17,192 nucleotides of DNA from DATFMP01 sp041477795. Its GTDB lineage: Bacteria > SAR324 > JACQKK01. The notes beneath the pieces were generated by a model. The model worked only from the letters and a program-made list of their open reading frames with translations. It was not told where the DNA came from and did no database searches. Both the position numbers and the translations under genes were made by a program. Numbering within the stretch: position 1 is the first letter of the stretch; each line of letters begins with the position of its first letter. The stretch is from positions 1 through 17,192 of the forward strand of contig JBGOUY010000060.1 of the NCBI GenBank assembly GCA_041477795.1, given 5' to 3'. This document shows, piece after piece, positions 7,427-14,488 of this stretch.

Positions 7427-7993
7427 ATGACCTGGATTTTCGGCTACGGCTCCCTGATGTGGAACGCCGGCTTCGCCTGCTGCGAGCGGCGCCCGGCGGT
7501 GCTGCGCGGCTATCACCGCGCCTACATGATGTACTCCACGCGCAACCGCGGCACGCCGGAAAGCCCCGGCTTGGTGCTGAGCCTGGCGCCGGGCGGACGG
7601 TGCGTCGGCCTGGCCCTGGGCATCCAGCCCGGCTGCGAGGAGGAAGCGCTGGCCTACCTGGACAAGCGCGAGGGCGAGAGCCGCGCCAACAAGCGCGCGC
7701 TGATGCCCGTGCAGGACTTCCACAACCCCGGCGCTCCCATCCAGCACGCCTGGGCCTACCTGCCCATCCTCAGCTACAGCAACTACATCTGGGGCGTGCC
7801 GCTGGAGCGCCAGGCCGAGCTGGTCGCGCGCGGCTGCGGCAAGACCGGCACCTCCTTCGACTACCTGCGCCTGGTGCTGGAGGAGCTGGCCCGGCTGCGC
7901 GTCTCCGAGCCCACCCTTGAACGCCTGTTTGCCCTCTCCCAGCGCTGCCAGACCAACGGTGGCGCGGCGACCCTGGCCAGGGCCGGTGACTAG
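7427..7993 (+). CDS. chaC: ChaC-like gamma-glutamylcyclotransferase
   Basis: A 188-residue protein of the ChaC/GGCT-like family, which cleaves glutathione to 5-oxoproline and Cys-Gly. The family opening MTWIFGYGSLMW forms the gamma-glutamyl binding loop. The catalytic glutamate is expected in YLDKREGES (E82 most likely), and the C-terminal GCGKTGTSFDYL matches the ChaC family. The frame is also open from an ATG at 7283, which overlaps hisC by 11 bases and would add 48 residues rich in Ala, Asp, Arg and Glu, including the three repeats. I prefer 7427 because the motif starts there and the extension has clearly more A/T at third codon positions than the core. E. coli ChaC does have an N-terminal extension, so 7283 is not excluded. 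No strong ribosome site is visible for either. Confidence 0.85.
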   Translation: MTWIFGYGSLMWNAGFACCERRPAVLRGYHRAYMMYSTRNRGTPESPGLVLSLAPGGRCVGLALGIQPGCEEEALAYLDKREGESRANKRALMPVQDFHNPGAPIQHAWAYLPILSYSNYIWGVPLERQAELVARGCGKTGTSFDYLRLVLEELARLRVSEPTLERLFALSQRCQTNGGAATLARAGD

Positions 7994-7996
7994 CAG

Positions 7997-8018
7997 CGCC
8001 CCGAGGCGATCCGGGGCG
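7997..8018 (+). terminator. Hairpin after the ChaC-like gene
   Basis: CGCCCCG and CGGGGCG form a perfect 7-bp stem around an 8-base loop, starting 4 bases after the stop codon. There is no T-tract, so it may be a weak or Rho-aided terminator or a 3' stabilising stem. Confidence 0.35.
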
Positions 8019-8217
8019 GAAGCGCGCGCCCCCGTACGGCCCCGCCTGGAGGTTCCGGCGATAAGCACGCACCCGCCATCCCCCCACGTCGCCCCAGCGC
8101 GCCGGCGCTGCGGCGCCCGCACTGGTCTGGGGCTTGCATCGAGAGGGGCAACGGACAGACTTCCAGGAACGCGCGCGGGCCGCAGCCAGGGTTCGCGCCA
8201 GGTAGTGGAGCCAGACC

Positions 8218-8457
8218 ATGCCACGCGCCGCCAAGCCCACCCAGCCGGGCAAGCCTGCTCGCGTGCTGGTCACGGGGATGCGCAAGAGCGGGGATTCCAG
8301 CTATCATTTCAAGATCTTCGGCGATTCCGCCTCGCGCTTCCCGCCGCTCATCATCAAGATGTCCCTGCACGAGATGCAGCAGTGGCTGCATCAGATGCAG
8401 AGCGCGCCGGAGGCCGCCCTGCGCAGCGGCCGGCCGGGGCTGCGCGTGCTGGGCTGA
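8218..8457 (+). CDS. Small protein of unknown function, 79 residues
   Basis: I do not recognise this family. The reading frame has a good ribosome site (GGAG, seven bases before the ATG) and stands alone, 224 bases after the ChaC-like gene and about 105 before the next. The N-terminus is basic and proline-rich (MPRAAKPTQPGKPARV). The middle looks like a short beta-alpha unit (SSYHFKIFGDSASRFPPLIIKMSL), and an amphipathic helix (HEMQQWLHQMQ) follows. There is no signal peptide, membrane segment or cysteine motif. It is likely a soluble small protein; a nucleic-acid or partner-binding role is only a guess. The mixed, non-low-complexity composition argues that it is a real gene. Confidence 0.6.
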   Translation: MPRAAKPTQPGKPARVLVTGMRKSGDSSYHFKIFGDSASRFPPLIIKMSLHEMQQWLHQMQSAPEAALRSGRPGLRVLG

Positions 8458-8512
8458 CGGTCGCGGCCCCAGTGCAGGCCGGGCGGGCAACCATCGGCCT
8501 GTCCGCTGGGTC

Positions 8513-8518
8513 TATAAT
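8513..8518 (+). promoter_or_regulatory. -10 box for the hemolysin III-like gene
   Basis: A perfect TATAAT lies 44 bases before the ATG of the trhA-like gene, in an AT-richer patch of the gap. No good -35 is seen at 16-18 bases upstream. Strength is uncertain. Confidence 0.45.
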
Positions 8519-8562
8519 TCGTCTATCATAAACCGACTCGCCCGCCTCCGCCTCGGCCGCCC

Positions 8563-9237
8563 ATGCTCTCCGCCCACACTGACGCACCGATTTCGCCCAT
8601 CTCCCGGCAATCGCCGCTGGAGGATGCGATCAACTCCCTCACGCACGGGGTGGGCCTGCTGCTGGCGCTGGCGGCCCTGCCGATGCTGGTCGTCGTCGCC
8701 GTGCTCTACGGCAACGCGTGGCACGTCGTCAGCTTCAGCATCTATGGCGCCACGCTGGTGCTGATGTACGCCATCAGCACGGTGTACCACGCGACGCGGC
8801 ACACGCAGCGCAAGCAGGTGCTGCAGGTGCTCGATCACGCCTCGATCTTCCTGCTCATCGCAGGCACCTACACGCCGTTCACCTTCGTCACGCTCAACGG
8901 CGGCTGGGGCTGGAGCCTCTTCGGCGTGGTGTGGGGCCTGTCCGGGGTGGGCATCGGGCTCAAGATCGTCTTCGGGGACCGCTACGAGGTGGCCTCGACG
9001 CTGGTCTACATCGCGCTGGGCTGGCTATGCCTGGTGGCCATCGTGCCGCTGCTGCACAACCTGGCGCCGGGCGGATTGATCTGGCTGGTCACGGGCGGCG
9101 TGGCCTACACGGCGGGCACGGTGTTCTACCTGTGGGAGCGCCTGCCGTTCAACCACGCCGTGTGGCACCTGTTCGTGCTGGCGGGCAGCGTGTGCCACTT
9201 CCTCGCCGTGCTGCTGTTCGTGGGCACGCTGGGCTGA
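8563..9237 (+). CDS. trhA: Hemolysin III/TrhA family membrane protein
   Basis: A 224-residue inner-membrane protein of the hemolysin III (TrhA/YqfA, PAQR-related) family with about seven hydrophobic segments between residues 29 and 222. The family's zinc-binding motifs are present: STVYH with H76, DHASIFLLIAGTYTPF with D91-H92, and the C-terminal pair H198/H202 with H212 in HAVWHLFVLAGSVCHF. Members are linked to membrane-fluidity homeostasis, and PAQR relatives are hydrolase-like receptors; the name hemolysin is historical. No clear Shine-Dalgarno sequence precedes the ATG, and a TATAAT box lies 44 bases upstream. It converges on the ribD-like gene with 29 bases between the stops. Confidence 0.92.
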   Translation: MLSAHTDAPISPISRQSPLEDAINSLTHGVGLLLALAALPMLVVVAVLYGNAWHVVSFSIYGATLVLMYAISTVYHATRHTQRKQVLQVLDHASIFLLIAGTYTPFTFVTLNGGWGWSLFGVVWGLSGVGIGLKIVFGDRYEVASTLVYIALGWLCLVAIVPLLHNLAPGGLIWLVTGGVAYTAGTVFYLWERLPFNHAVWHLFVLAGSVCHFLAVLLFVGTLG

Positions 9238-9247
9238 GGGCCCAATC

Positions 9248-9262
9248 CTGCGCGGTTCGCAG
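9248..9262. terminator. Short hairpin between convergent genes
   Basis: CTGCG, a 5-base loop and CGCAG form a 5-bp stem in the 29-base gap between the stops of the trhA-like and ribD-like genes. The position suits a bidirectional terminator, but the stem is short and has no T-tract. Confidence 0.25.
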
Positions 9263-9266
9263 CCGC

Positions 9267-9734
9267 TCAGGTCGGCCTGGGCCGATCGGGCTCGAAGCGC
9301 CGCAGCCAGGCGGCGAGGAACTCGCGCACCGGCGCGGCCAGTACCCCTTCCACCACCTCGATGCCCGCCGCACGCAGCTCGGCGATGCCGCTGCCGCGCA
9401 CCTGGGGGTGCGGGTCGCGCACGCCCACGATGACGCGGCCGGGCCGCTTGGCCACCAGCAGGCGCGAGCAGGGCGGCGTGCGCCCGGTGAAGGAGCAGGG
9501 CTCCAGGATCACGTACACCTCGCTGCCGGTGACGGCCGCGCCGGCGGCCTCGGCCGCGCGCACGGCCATCACCTCCGCATGGGCGCCCCCGGGCGGCTGC
9601 GTGGCACCGGTGCCGACGACGGCCTCGCCCCACACGATCACGCAGCCGACCGGCGGGTTGTCGCCCGTGCGGCCGGCAACCGCGCGGGCCGCCTCCAGGG
9701 CGGCCTGCATGAAGCGTTCGTCGCGCGATGGCAT
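9267..9734 (-). CDS. ribD: RibD-type deaminase, stand-alone (no reductase domain)
   Basis: A 155-residue zinc deaminase of the cytidine deaminase fold matching the N-terminal half of RibD, which deaminates the diaminopyrimidine intermediate of riboflavin synthesis. Seen are NPPVGCVIV, the zinc and catalytic pair H52-A-E54, and the PCSFTGRTPPC motif with zinc cysteines C80 and C89. Bifunctional RibD is about 360 residues with a C-terminal reductase; here the frame ends at RPRPT just where that domain would begin, and no reductase remnant follows before the convergent gene. The reductase may be encoded elsewhere. It lies 33 bases after metX on the same strand. The closest AGGAG is 15 bases before the ATG, so M9 is an alternative start. 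Confidence 0.85.
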   Translation of the reverse strand: MPSRDERFMQAALEAARAVAGRTGDNPPVGCVIVWGEAVVGTGATQPPGGAHAEVMAVRAAEAAGAAVTGSEVYVILEPCSFTGRTPPCSRLLVAKRPGRVIVGVRDPHPQVRGSGIAELRAAGIEVVEGVLAAPVREFLAAWLRRFEPDRPRPT

Positions 9735-9767
9735 GGGGGGTGCCGCGGGCTCCTGCGGCGGCGGCTC

Positions 9768-10904
9768 TCAGGAGTGCGCCAGGAAGGCCTTCAACCGTGG
9801 GGTCAGCTTTTCCTGGACGATCTCTGGAATCAGGAAGAAGTCGTGCCCGTAATCGTCTTCGATCAGCTCGAAACGCACCTGCTTGCCGTTCTCCTGCAGC
9901 GCCGCGGAAATGTGCTCGGACAGGTAGGGCGGGAACAGGTTGTCCCCCGTGGCCGCGATCACCATTGTGCGCGCCTGCACCGGCTCGAAGGCCTTGGCCA
10001 GCGAGCCGCACCGGACCGCCAGGTCGAAGTGATTCCAGGTCTGCAGCAGGTAGATCATGGAGTTCGCGTCGAAGTCCCGCCCGAACGGCCAGGCCTGGTG
10101 CCGCAGGTATTCCTCCCCGTCGTGCAGCCGCTGCATGTGGAATGAGGCATCCGTGTAGGGCTCGCGCGGACTGGCGTGGTACTTGGCGAACTTCTTCTCC
10201 ATCATCAGCGGCGAGATGAAGGTGCAGAATCCGATCTCGCGCGCGATGGTGAGCCCGTTGACCGGCTCGTGCCCCGGCTTGTAGCGCCCGTTGGCGTAAT
10301 TGGCGTCCAGCTGGATCGCGTCGATCTGGGCGCGGTTGGTCATGATCTGGAACTGGTTCGAATACGGCCCGGAGCCCAGGCAGATGCAGTGCTCCACGCT
10401 GTCCGGGTACTGGATCGCCCACATGAGGGCCTGGTAGCCGCCCATGCTCCCGCCGATGACGGCGTGCAGGCGCTTGATGCCCAGGTGATCCAGCAGGATC
10501 TTCTGGCTGCGCACCATGTCCCCAATCGTGACGACGGGGAAGTGCAGACTATAGGGCTCGCCCGTGTCCGGATTGACGGAGGCCGGGCCGCTGGTGCCGC
10601 CGCAGCCTCCCAGCATGTTCATGCACAGCACGTAGTAGCGATTCGTGTCGATCGGGCGCCCCGGCCCCACCATGGCGCACCACCAGGAGCGCTTCGGATC
10701 GTCGGGGAACTCCAGGTCCGTCGCGTGGGTATTGCCCGAGAGGGCGTGACAGACCAGTACGGCGGGATGGTGCGGATCGCCCCAGGTCTCGTAGCCGACC
10801 TCCAGCACCGGGATGATCTCCGGCTTGCCGAGGTAGGGCGTCTCGAACTCGAAGGGCTTGGGATGGACGTAGACCTTGGCGTTCGGATGTTTGTTCAATG
10901 CCAT
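9768..10904 (-). CDS. metX: MetX-type homoserine O-acyltransferase
   Basis: An alpha/beta-hydrolase-fold acyltransferase of 378 residues that activates homoserine for methionine synthesis. The catalytic triad is readable: nucleophile S153 in GGSMGG, D321 in GDNLFP and H354 in YGHD. The oxyanion segment CHALSGNTHA and the GGCGGTSGP block are also typical. Several motifs depart from the commonest MetX forms (GGTSGPASV rather than GTTGPSS, GDNLFP rather than SDWLYP or SDLLFP). MetX relatives use acetyl- or succinyl-CoA, and some act on serine, so the acyl donor and acceptor are not settled. The 229-base gap upstream holds candidate promoters but no riboswitch I can recognise. A ribD-type deaminase gene follows. 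Confidence 0.88.
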   Translation of the reverse strand: MALNKHPNAKVYVHPKPFEFETPYLGKPEIIPVLEVGYETWGDPHHPAVLVCHALSGNTHATDLEFPDDPKRSWWCAMVGPGRPIDTNRYYVLCMNMLGGCGGTSGPASVNPDTGEPYSLHFPVVTIGDMVRSQKILLDHLGIKRLHAVIGGSMGGYQALMWAIQYPDSVEHCICLGSGPYSNQFQIMTNRAQIDAIQLDANYANGRYKPGHEPVNGLTIAREIGFCTFISPLMMEKKFAKYHASPREPYTDASFHMQRLHDGEEYLRHQAWPFGRDFDANSMIYLLQTWNHFDLAVRCGSLAKAFEPVQARTMVIAATGDNLFPPYLSEHISAALQENGKQVRFELIEDDYGHDFFLIPEIVQEKLTPRLKAFLAHS

Positions 10905-11019
10905 GACGAACCGGAGCGCTCGCTCCTCGTGTCGAAAGCGTCACACCCGGCCCGCACCCTGCTGCCGGCATCCGCACGCCCGGTCTCCAGCGCGAGCTGC
11001 GGCGCGGCGGATTGGCAGT

Positions 11020-11047
11020 TTCACAAGCCGGCCGGATCGTGTAGTGT
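11020..11047 (+). promoter_or_regulatory. Possible promoter for the TPR-rpoZ cluster
   Basis: TTCACA (11020-11025, 5/6 to consensus) is followed after 16 bases by TAGTGT (3/6), in the only AT-richer part of the divergent metX/TPR gap. The -10 is poor, so this is tentative. Confidence 0.25.
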
Positions 11048-11058
11048 AAAAGATTAGT

Positions 11059-11085
11059 ATTGTATCGCGATGCTGAAAATAGCAA
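11059..11085 (-). promoter_or_regulatory. Possible promoter for metX
   Basis: On the minus strand TTGCTA (11080-11085) and TACAAT (11059-11064) are spaced 15 bases apart, shorter than ideal. They face metX and imply a leader of about 150 bases. Confidence 0.3.
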
Positions 11086-11133
11086 TCTGGCGGGCGCGCC
11101 CTCCTCGCGCGAGTCCGCGGCAACGGACCCCCT

Positions 11134-11802
11134 ATGGCCACACACATCGACCGCAAGGCACTCAAGGAAGATGCGTTCCGGGACTCGATGTTCTGGACCA
11201 TCGACTGGGTCTACCAGCGCCGGCAGTGGTTCATCGCCGGCGTCAGCGGGGTGCTGCTCGTCGCGGCCGCCGGCTTCGGCTACTACTATTACCACCGCGC
11301 GCAGCTGCGGGCGCAGGCCGAACAGTTCTACCAGGCCGAGCGCAGCGCCTCCAATCCCGAGCTGAGCGACACGGAGCGCCAGGCGCGCGCCCGCAAGGCC
11401 TACGACGAGTTCCTGGCGACGTATCCCTCCAGCCGGCTGGCCCCGGTGGCCTGGATGCACCTGGCCCGGCAGGCCTGGCAGACGGGAGACCTGGATGCCG
11501 CCCGCAAGGCCTTCCTGGCCGTGCTCGCCCACAGCCAGACAGCGCCCGCGCAGCGCGACCTGGCGCACATCGGGCTGGGCAAGCTGGAGGAATCCCAGGG
11601 CAACCTGGCCGCCGCCGCGGAGCAGTACAAGGCCGTCTCCGAGGCGGCCTTCGGCGATCTGAAGGAACTGAGCCTGGGCCGCATCGCCGCAGCGCAGCAG
11701 CAGCCCGAGGAGGCGCGCCAGCATTTCGAGAAGGCCGCCCGGGCCGCCCCGGGCTCCCAGCTCGCCGAATGGGCCCGCCAGAACCTGGACTACCACCCGT
11801 AG
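11134..11802 (+). CDS. Membrane-anchored tetratricopeptide-repeat protein (YfgM-like layout)
   Basis: A 222-residue protein with a charged cytoplasmic N-terminus (1-30), one membrane helix (about 32-53, FIAGVSGVLLVAAAGFGYYYY) and a periplasmic helical region built of TPR-like repeats (about 57-220). Repeat signs are ARKAYDEFLATYPSSRLAPVA, ARKAFLAVLAHSQTAPA, AAEQYKAVSEAA and EARQHFEKAARAAPGS. The layout and length resemble YfgM-type ancillary proteins that assist secretion or envelope assembly, but relationship to YfgM itself is an inference. The ATG lacks a strong ribosome site. It heads a plus-strand cluster with rpoZ, a lipoprotein, a small TPR protein and lpxB. Confidence 0.75.
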   Translation: MATHIDRKALKEDAFRDSMFWTIDWVYQRRQWFIAGVSGVLLVAAAGFGYYYYHRAQLRAQAEQFYQAERSASNPELSDTERQARARKAYDEFLATYPSSRLAPVAWMHLARQAWQTGDLDAARKAFLAVLAHSQTAPAQRDLAHIGLGKLEESQGNLAAAAEQYKAVSEAAFGDLKELSLGRIAAAQQQPEEARQHFEKAARAAPGSQLAEWARQNLDYHP

Positions 11803-11879
11803 CCCGCGCGTCCGGGCCGGCGCCCCTGCGCGGAATCCGCCGCGCAGCCCCGACCGGTCCCCTAGCCGTCCATGAGCAC

Positions 11880-12161
11880 ATGACCGAACACGACGAGAGC
11901 AAGGGCTCCCTGACTTACCTGGAACTGGTCGAAGAGTTCCCCAAGGAACCCAAGATCACCCAGTTCGAGAAGATCATCGTAGCCGCCAAGCGGGCCAAGG
12001 ACCTCCACGATCACGACAAGGTGGAGCTGGCCCACGACCACTTCACCGCGCCCTACGCCGCCCTGCAGGAGATGAAGGAGGGCATGATCCATCCCGTCTA
12101 CCGCGAGGAGGAGCCGGCCGTCCTGCTCGAGGACGACTCCGAGGATGCCGAAGAAGAATAG
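11880..12161 (+). CDS. rpoZ: RNA polymerase omega subunit, divergent
   Basis: A 93-residue acidic protein with the omega pattern: ITQFEKIIVAAKRAKDLHD (residues about 24-42) matches the helix around NRFxLVLxAAxRARQL, and APYAALQEMKEGMI matches the second conserved helix (TVVALREIEEGLI in E. coli). Omega binds the beta-prime subunit and helps polymerase assembly. The N-terminal NRF is replaced by TQF, and the tail after residue 75 is almost all Glu and Asp. It is not next to gmk or spoT, the usual partners in many proteobacteria. A short ATG-AGC-ACA-TGA begins eight bases earlier in another frame and is ignored. The start has no clear Shine-Dalgarno sequence. Confidence 0.72.
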   Translation: MTEHDESKGSLTYLELVEEFPKEPKITQFEKIIVAAKRAKDLHDHDKVELAHDHFTAPYAALQEMKEGMIHPVYREEEPAVLLEDDSEDAEEE

Positions 12162-12846
12162 CCCCCCGCCTCAGCCAACGCAGGCAGCGGCGCCCCGGCC
12201 AACGCCGGCGCTCCGCCGCGCGGCAGCGCCCGCGCGGCCACCCGGCGCCGCCCGCCGCTGGGCTGCCCTCGGCGCTGCGGCGCGGGTCGCGCTGCTGCTG
12301 GGCGGGCTGGCCGCGCTGCTCGCCGCGTGCCTGCCGCCGCAGGCTGACTACAGCGTGGGTCTGGGCACCAATCACATCCGCGGCATCGTCTCCATCCCGC
12401 CCGGCACTCCCGCCGCTCCGGACAGCACCGAGCCCGGCGGGCCGCTCGTCGTGGCCTACCTCTACCACCACCAGTTCGTCACGTATGGCAACGGCAGCGC
12501 CGTGCTGGTGCCCACGGCCCGCGTGCTGCGGCCCGGGCGCCAGGGGGACTTCAGCCTGGAGCTGCCGGCGGACGTGGTGCGCGCGGACCTGCTCTTCATC
12601 GCGCCCGGCCATCTCACCCAGCTCTTCCACTTCCAGCGCCAGCTCGGCGTGGGCGACATCGACTACCGGGCGCAACTGCAACGCATCGGCGACTGGCGCT
12701 CGCACTACTACACGTACCTCAGCCCGCAGTTGGAGAACCTGATCCTCGAGCGCCGCTACCGTCTCGACCCCGCCGAACAGCAGCTCCTGGGGCAGTGGCT
12801 GCAACTGCAGAACGAGCGCCTCGGCGCCCAGCCGCCCAAGCCCTGA
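12145..12846 (+). CDS. Putative lipoprotein of unknown function
   Basis: I do not recognise the family. The 233-residue product has a hydrophobic stretch (about 45-60) ending in LLAAC, a lipobox with C62 as the likely lipidated residue. Before it lies an unusually long, Pro- and Ala-rich basic leader of about 44 residues. No later ATG or GTG precedes the signal, so the ATG at 12145, overlapping rpoZ by 17 bases, is the only supported start. The mature part appears to be a beta-rich domain (HIRGIVSIPPG, LVVAYLYHHQFVTY, GDFSLELPADVVRADLLFIAPGHL) and then a helical end with many Tyr, Gln and Arg residues. The first part resembles carboxypeptidase-regulatory-like beta sandwiches in pattern only. 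It is probably exported and membrane-anchored. Confidence 0.65.
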   Translation: MPKKNSPPPQPTQAAAPRPTPALRRAAAPARPPGAARRWAALGAAARVALLLGGLAALLAACLPPQADYSVGLGTNHIRGIVSIPPGTPAAPDSTEPGGPLVVAYLYHHQFVTYGNGSAVLVPTARVLRPGRQGDFSLELPADVVRADLLFIAPGHLTQLFHFQRQLGVGDIDYRAQLQRIGDWRSHYYTYLSPQLENLILERRYRLDPAEQQLLGQWLQLQNERLGAQPPKP

Positions 12847-12884
12847 CGCGCCCGCGCGCGCAACCGGGGCCACCTGGCCGCGAT

Positions 12885-12913
12885 TTGCGCGCGGCGCCGC
12901 GCTTGCCTACAAT
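12885..12913 (+). promoter_or_regulatory. Candidate promoter for the small TPR gene and lpxB
   Basis: TTGCGC (12885-12890) and TACAAT (12908-12913) are exactly 17 bases apart. The spacer contains most of the perfect 14-bp palindrome GCGCGGCGCCGCGC (12889-12902), which could be an operator or the stem of a terminator for the upstream lipoprotein gene. It lies about 90 bases before the next ATG. Confidence 0.45.
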
Positions 12914-13000
12914 GGAGCCAAGGGCCGGAGCGGCCGCGGGGGCGGACCCGCCCCGACACCCGCGCCGCGGCCGGTGCCGGCCGCCCACACGAGGCACCCC

Positions 13001-13312
13001 ATGGAATCCGCGGTCAGCGATCTCAAGCGCATCGAAGCCCTGTTGCAGCAGGCGCGCGCCAGCCTGGCGGCCGACGATTCCGGCGCGGCCCTGACGGCCA
13101 CGGAGCAGGCGCTGGCCATCGACCCGCGCCACCTGCGCACGCTGGCGCTGCGCGTCAAGGCCCTGGAGCGCGCCGGCCAATCCAAGGAGGCGCGCCTGCT
13201 GAGCGCCCACCTCAAGCAGCTCAAGCGGGAGGCCTGGCAGCGCGAGGTGGAGGCGGAATTGCGCGGCAAGCACGATGTGCTGGGCAAGGCGATCCGCCAT
13301 GAGCGGCTCTGA
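13001..13312 (+). CDS. Small TPR-like protein
   Basis: A 103-residue, mostly helical, soluble protein. Residues 14-65 fit one to two TPR units: ARASLAADDSGAALTATEQALAIDPRHLRTLALRVKALERAGQ shows the alternating small and aromatic positions and the PRH/DPR turn. The rest is charged helix (SAHLKQLKREAWQREVEAEL). There is no signal or membrane segment. I chose the ATG at 13001 because GAGG lies six bases before it; a GTG at 12974 would add nine residues with no better support. It ends 12 bases before lpxB, so the two are almost surely co-transcribed, but no link to lipid A synthesis is known to me. A protein-scaffold role is a guess. Confidence 0.65.
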   Translation: MESAVSDLKRIEALLQQARASLAADDSGAALTATEQALAIDPRHLRTLALRVKALERAGQSKEARLLSAHLKQLKREAWQREVEAELRGKHDVLGKAIRHERL

Positions 13313-13324
13313 GCGACCGGCGCG

Positions 13325-14461
13325 ATGAAGCTGCTCTCCGTCGCCGGTGAGCTCTCCGGCGACGCCCACGGCGGCGCGCTGCTCGCCGGCCTGCGCCGGC
13401 GCCTGCCCGGGCTGGCGGTGCGCGGCATCGGCGGCCCGCGCATGCTGGAGGCGGGCCTGCAGCCGCTGCAGCCCCTCTCCGCGCTGCAGGTGCACGGGCT
13501 GCTGGAGCTGCTGGCGCACCTGCCGCGCCTGTACCGCCTGCTGTGGGCGCTGGAGCGCGAGCTGGACACGCACCGCCCCGATGCCCTGCTGCTGATCGAC
13601 TATCCCGGCTTCAACCTCAAGCTGGCCCGCGCCGCCAAGCGCCGCGGCATCCCCGTGTTCCACTACTGCAGTCCGCAGGTGTGGGCTTGGCGCGGCGGGC
13701 GCGTGCGCACCATCGCCCAGGTGGTGGACCTGATCTTCGTGCTGTTCCCCTTCGAGGCGCCCATTTACCAGCGCGTGGGGCTGGAGGCGGCGTTCCTCGG
13801 CCACCCGCTCGTGGGCCAGCGCGCCAGCGCCGCGGAGGTCGCGGCGCTGCGGGCGCGGGTGGCCGCGCCGCCGGGCCTGCCCGTGGTGGCGCTCATGCCC
13901 GGCAGCCGCCCCAGCGAGCTGCGCCGGCACCTGGACGTGCTGCTGGCCGTGATCCGCCGCAACCAGGCCGCCGGCTGGCCGGCGCGCTACGTCATCCCCG
14001 TCGCCCCCTCCCTCGACCGGGCGGAGGTGGAGGCGCACCTGCGCGCCGCGGGCGTCGACGCGCTGGCGCTGGAGGGCGCCTTCCTGCCGCTGCTGCGCAT
14101 CGCCGACCTGGCCATCGTCGCCTCCGGCACCGCCACGCTGCAGACGGCCATGGCCGGCGTTCCCTTCCTCGTCGTGTACCGGGTGGCGCCGCTCTCGTTC
14201 TTCCTGGCCAGGCGCTTTGCCTACCAGCCGTATCTTTCCATCGTGAACGTGCTGGCCGGGCGCGCGGTGGTGCCCGAACTGCTGCAAGGGGACTTCACGC
14301 CCGCGCGCGTCAGCGAGAGCTTCCTCAGGCTGGCGCGGGATCCGGCGCGGCAGGCCGCCATGCGGGCTGAGCTGGCCGCCGTCACCGCGAAACTGGGCGA
14401 GCCGGGCGCCTACGAGCGCGCCGCCGACCTCATCGCCGAACGCCTGCGCGCGCGGGCCTGA
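13325..14461 (+). CDS. lpxB: Lipid A disaccharide synthase
   Basis: LpxB joins UDP-diacylglucosamine and lipid X to form the lipid A disaccharide on the inner face of the inner membrane. The 378-residue protein has the usual length and family motifs in order: AGELSGDAHG (7-16), LLIDYPGFN, HYCSPQVWAW, LFPFE, GHPLV, LMPGSRPSE, ASGTATLQTAMAGVP, VVYR and QPYLSIVN. Its presence shows an LPS-type outer membrane. It follows the small TPR gene by 12 bases with only a weak ribosome site, suggesting coupled translation. It is not beside lpxA, fabZ or lpxD here, unlike the arrangement in enterics. It converges on the membrane protein gene with 27 bases between. Confidence 0.96.
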   Translation: MKLLSVAGELSGDAHGGALLAGLRRRLPGLAVRGIGGPRMLEAGLQPLQPLSALQVHGLLELLAHLPRLYRLLWALERELDTHRPDALLLIDYPGFNLKLARAAKRRGIPVFHYCSPQVWAWRGGRVRTIAQVVDLIFVLFPFEAPIYQRVGLEAAFLGHPLVGQRASAAEVAALRARVAAPPGLPVVALMPGSRPSELRRHLDVLLAVIRRNQAAGWPARYVIPVAPSLDRAEVEAHLRAAGVDALALEGAFLPLLRIADLAIVASGTATLQTAMAGVPFLVVYRVAPLSFFLARRFAYQPYLSIVNVLAGRAVVPELLQGDFTPARVSESFLRLARDPARQAAMRAELAAVTAKLGEPGAYERAADLIAERLRARA

Positions 14462-14488
14462 ACGCGCCGCCGCAGCCAATGCGTCGGC

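Noticed and set aside
10905..11058. SAM- or SAH-type riboswitch upstream of metX
   Set aside because: A GAGGAGCG stretch close to the metX start recalls the SAH riboswitch core, but the partner segments and pseudoknot are absent; only a small local hairpin is visible.
11872..11883. Mini-ORF (ATG AGC ACA TGA) just before rpoZ
   Set aside because: It is three codons long with no ribosome site; it overlaps the real ATG by chance, though an effect on rpoZ translation cannot be excluded.
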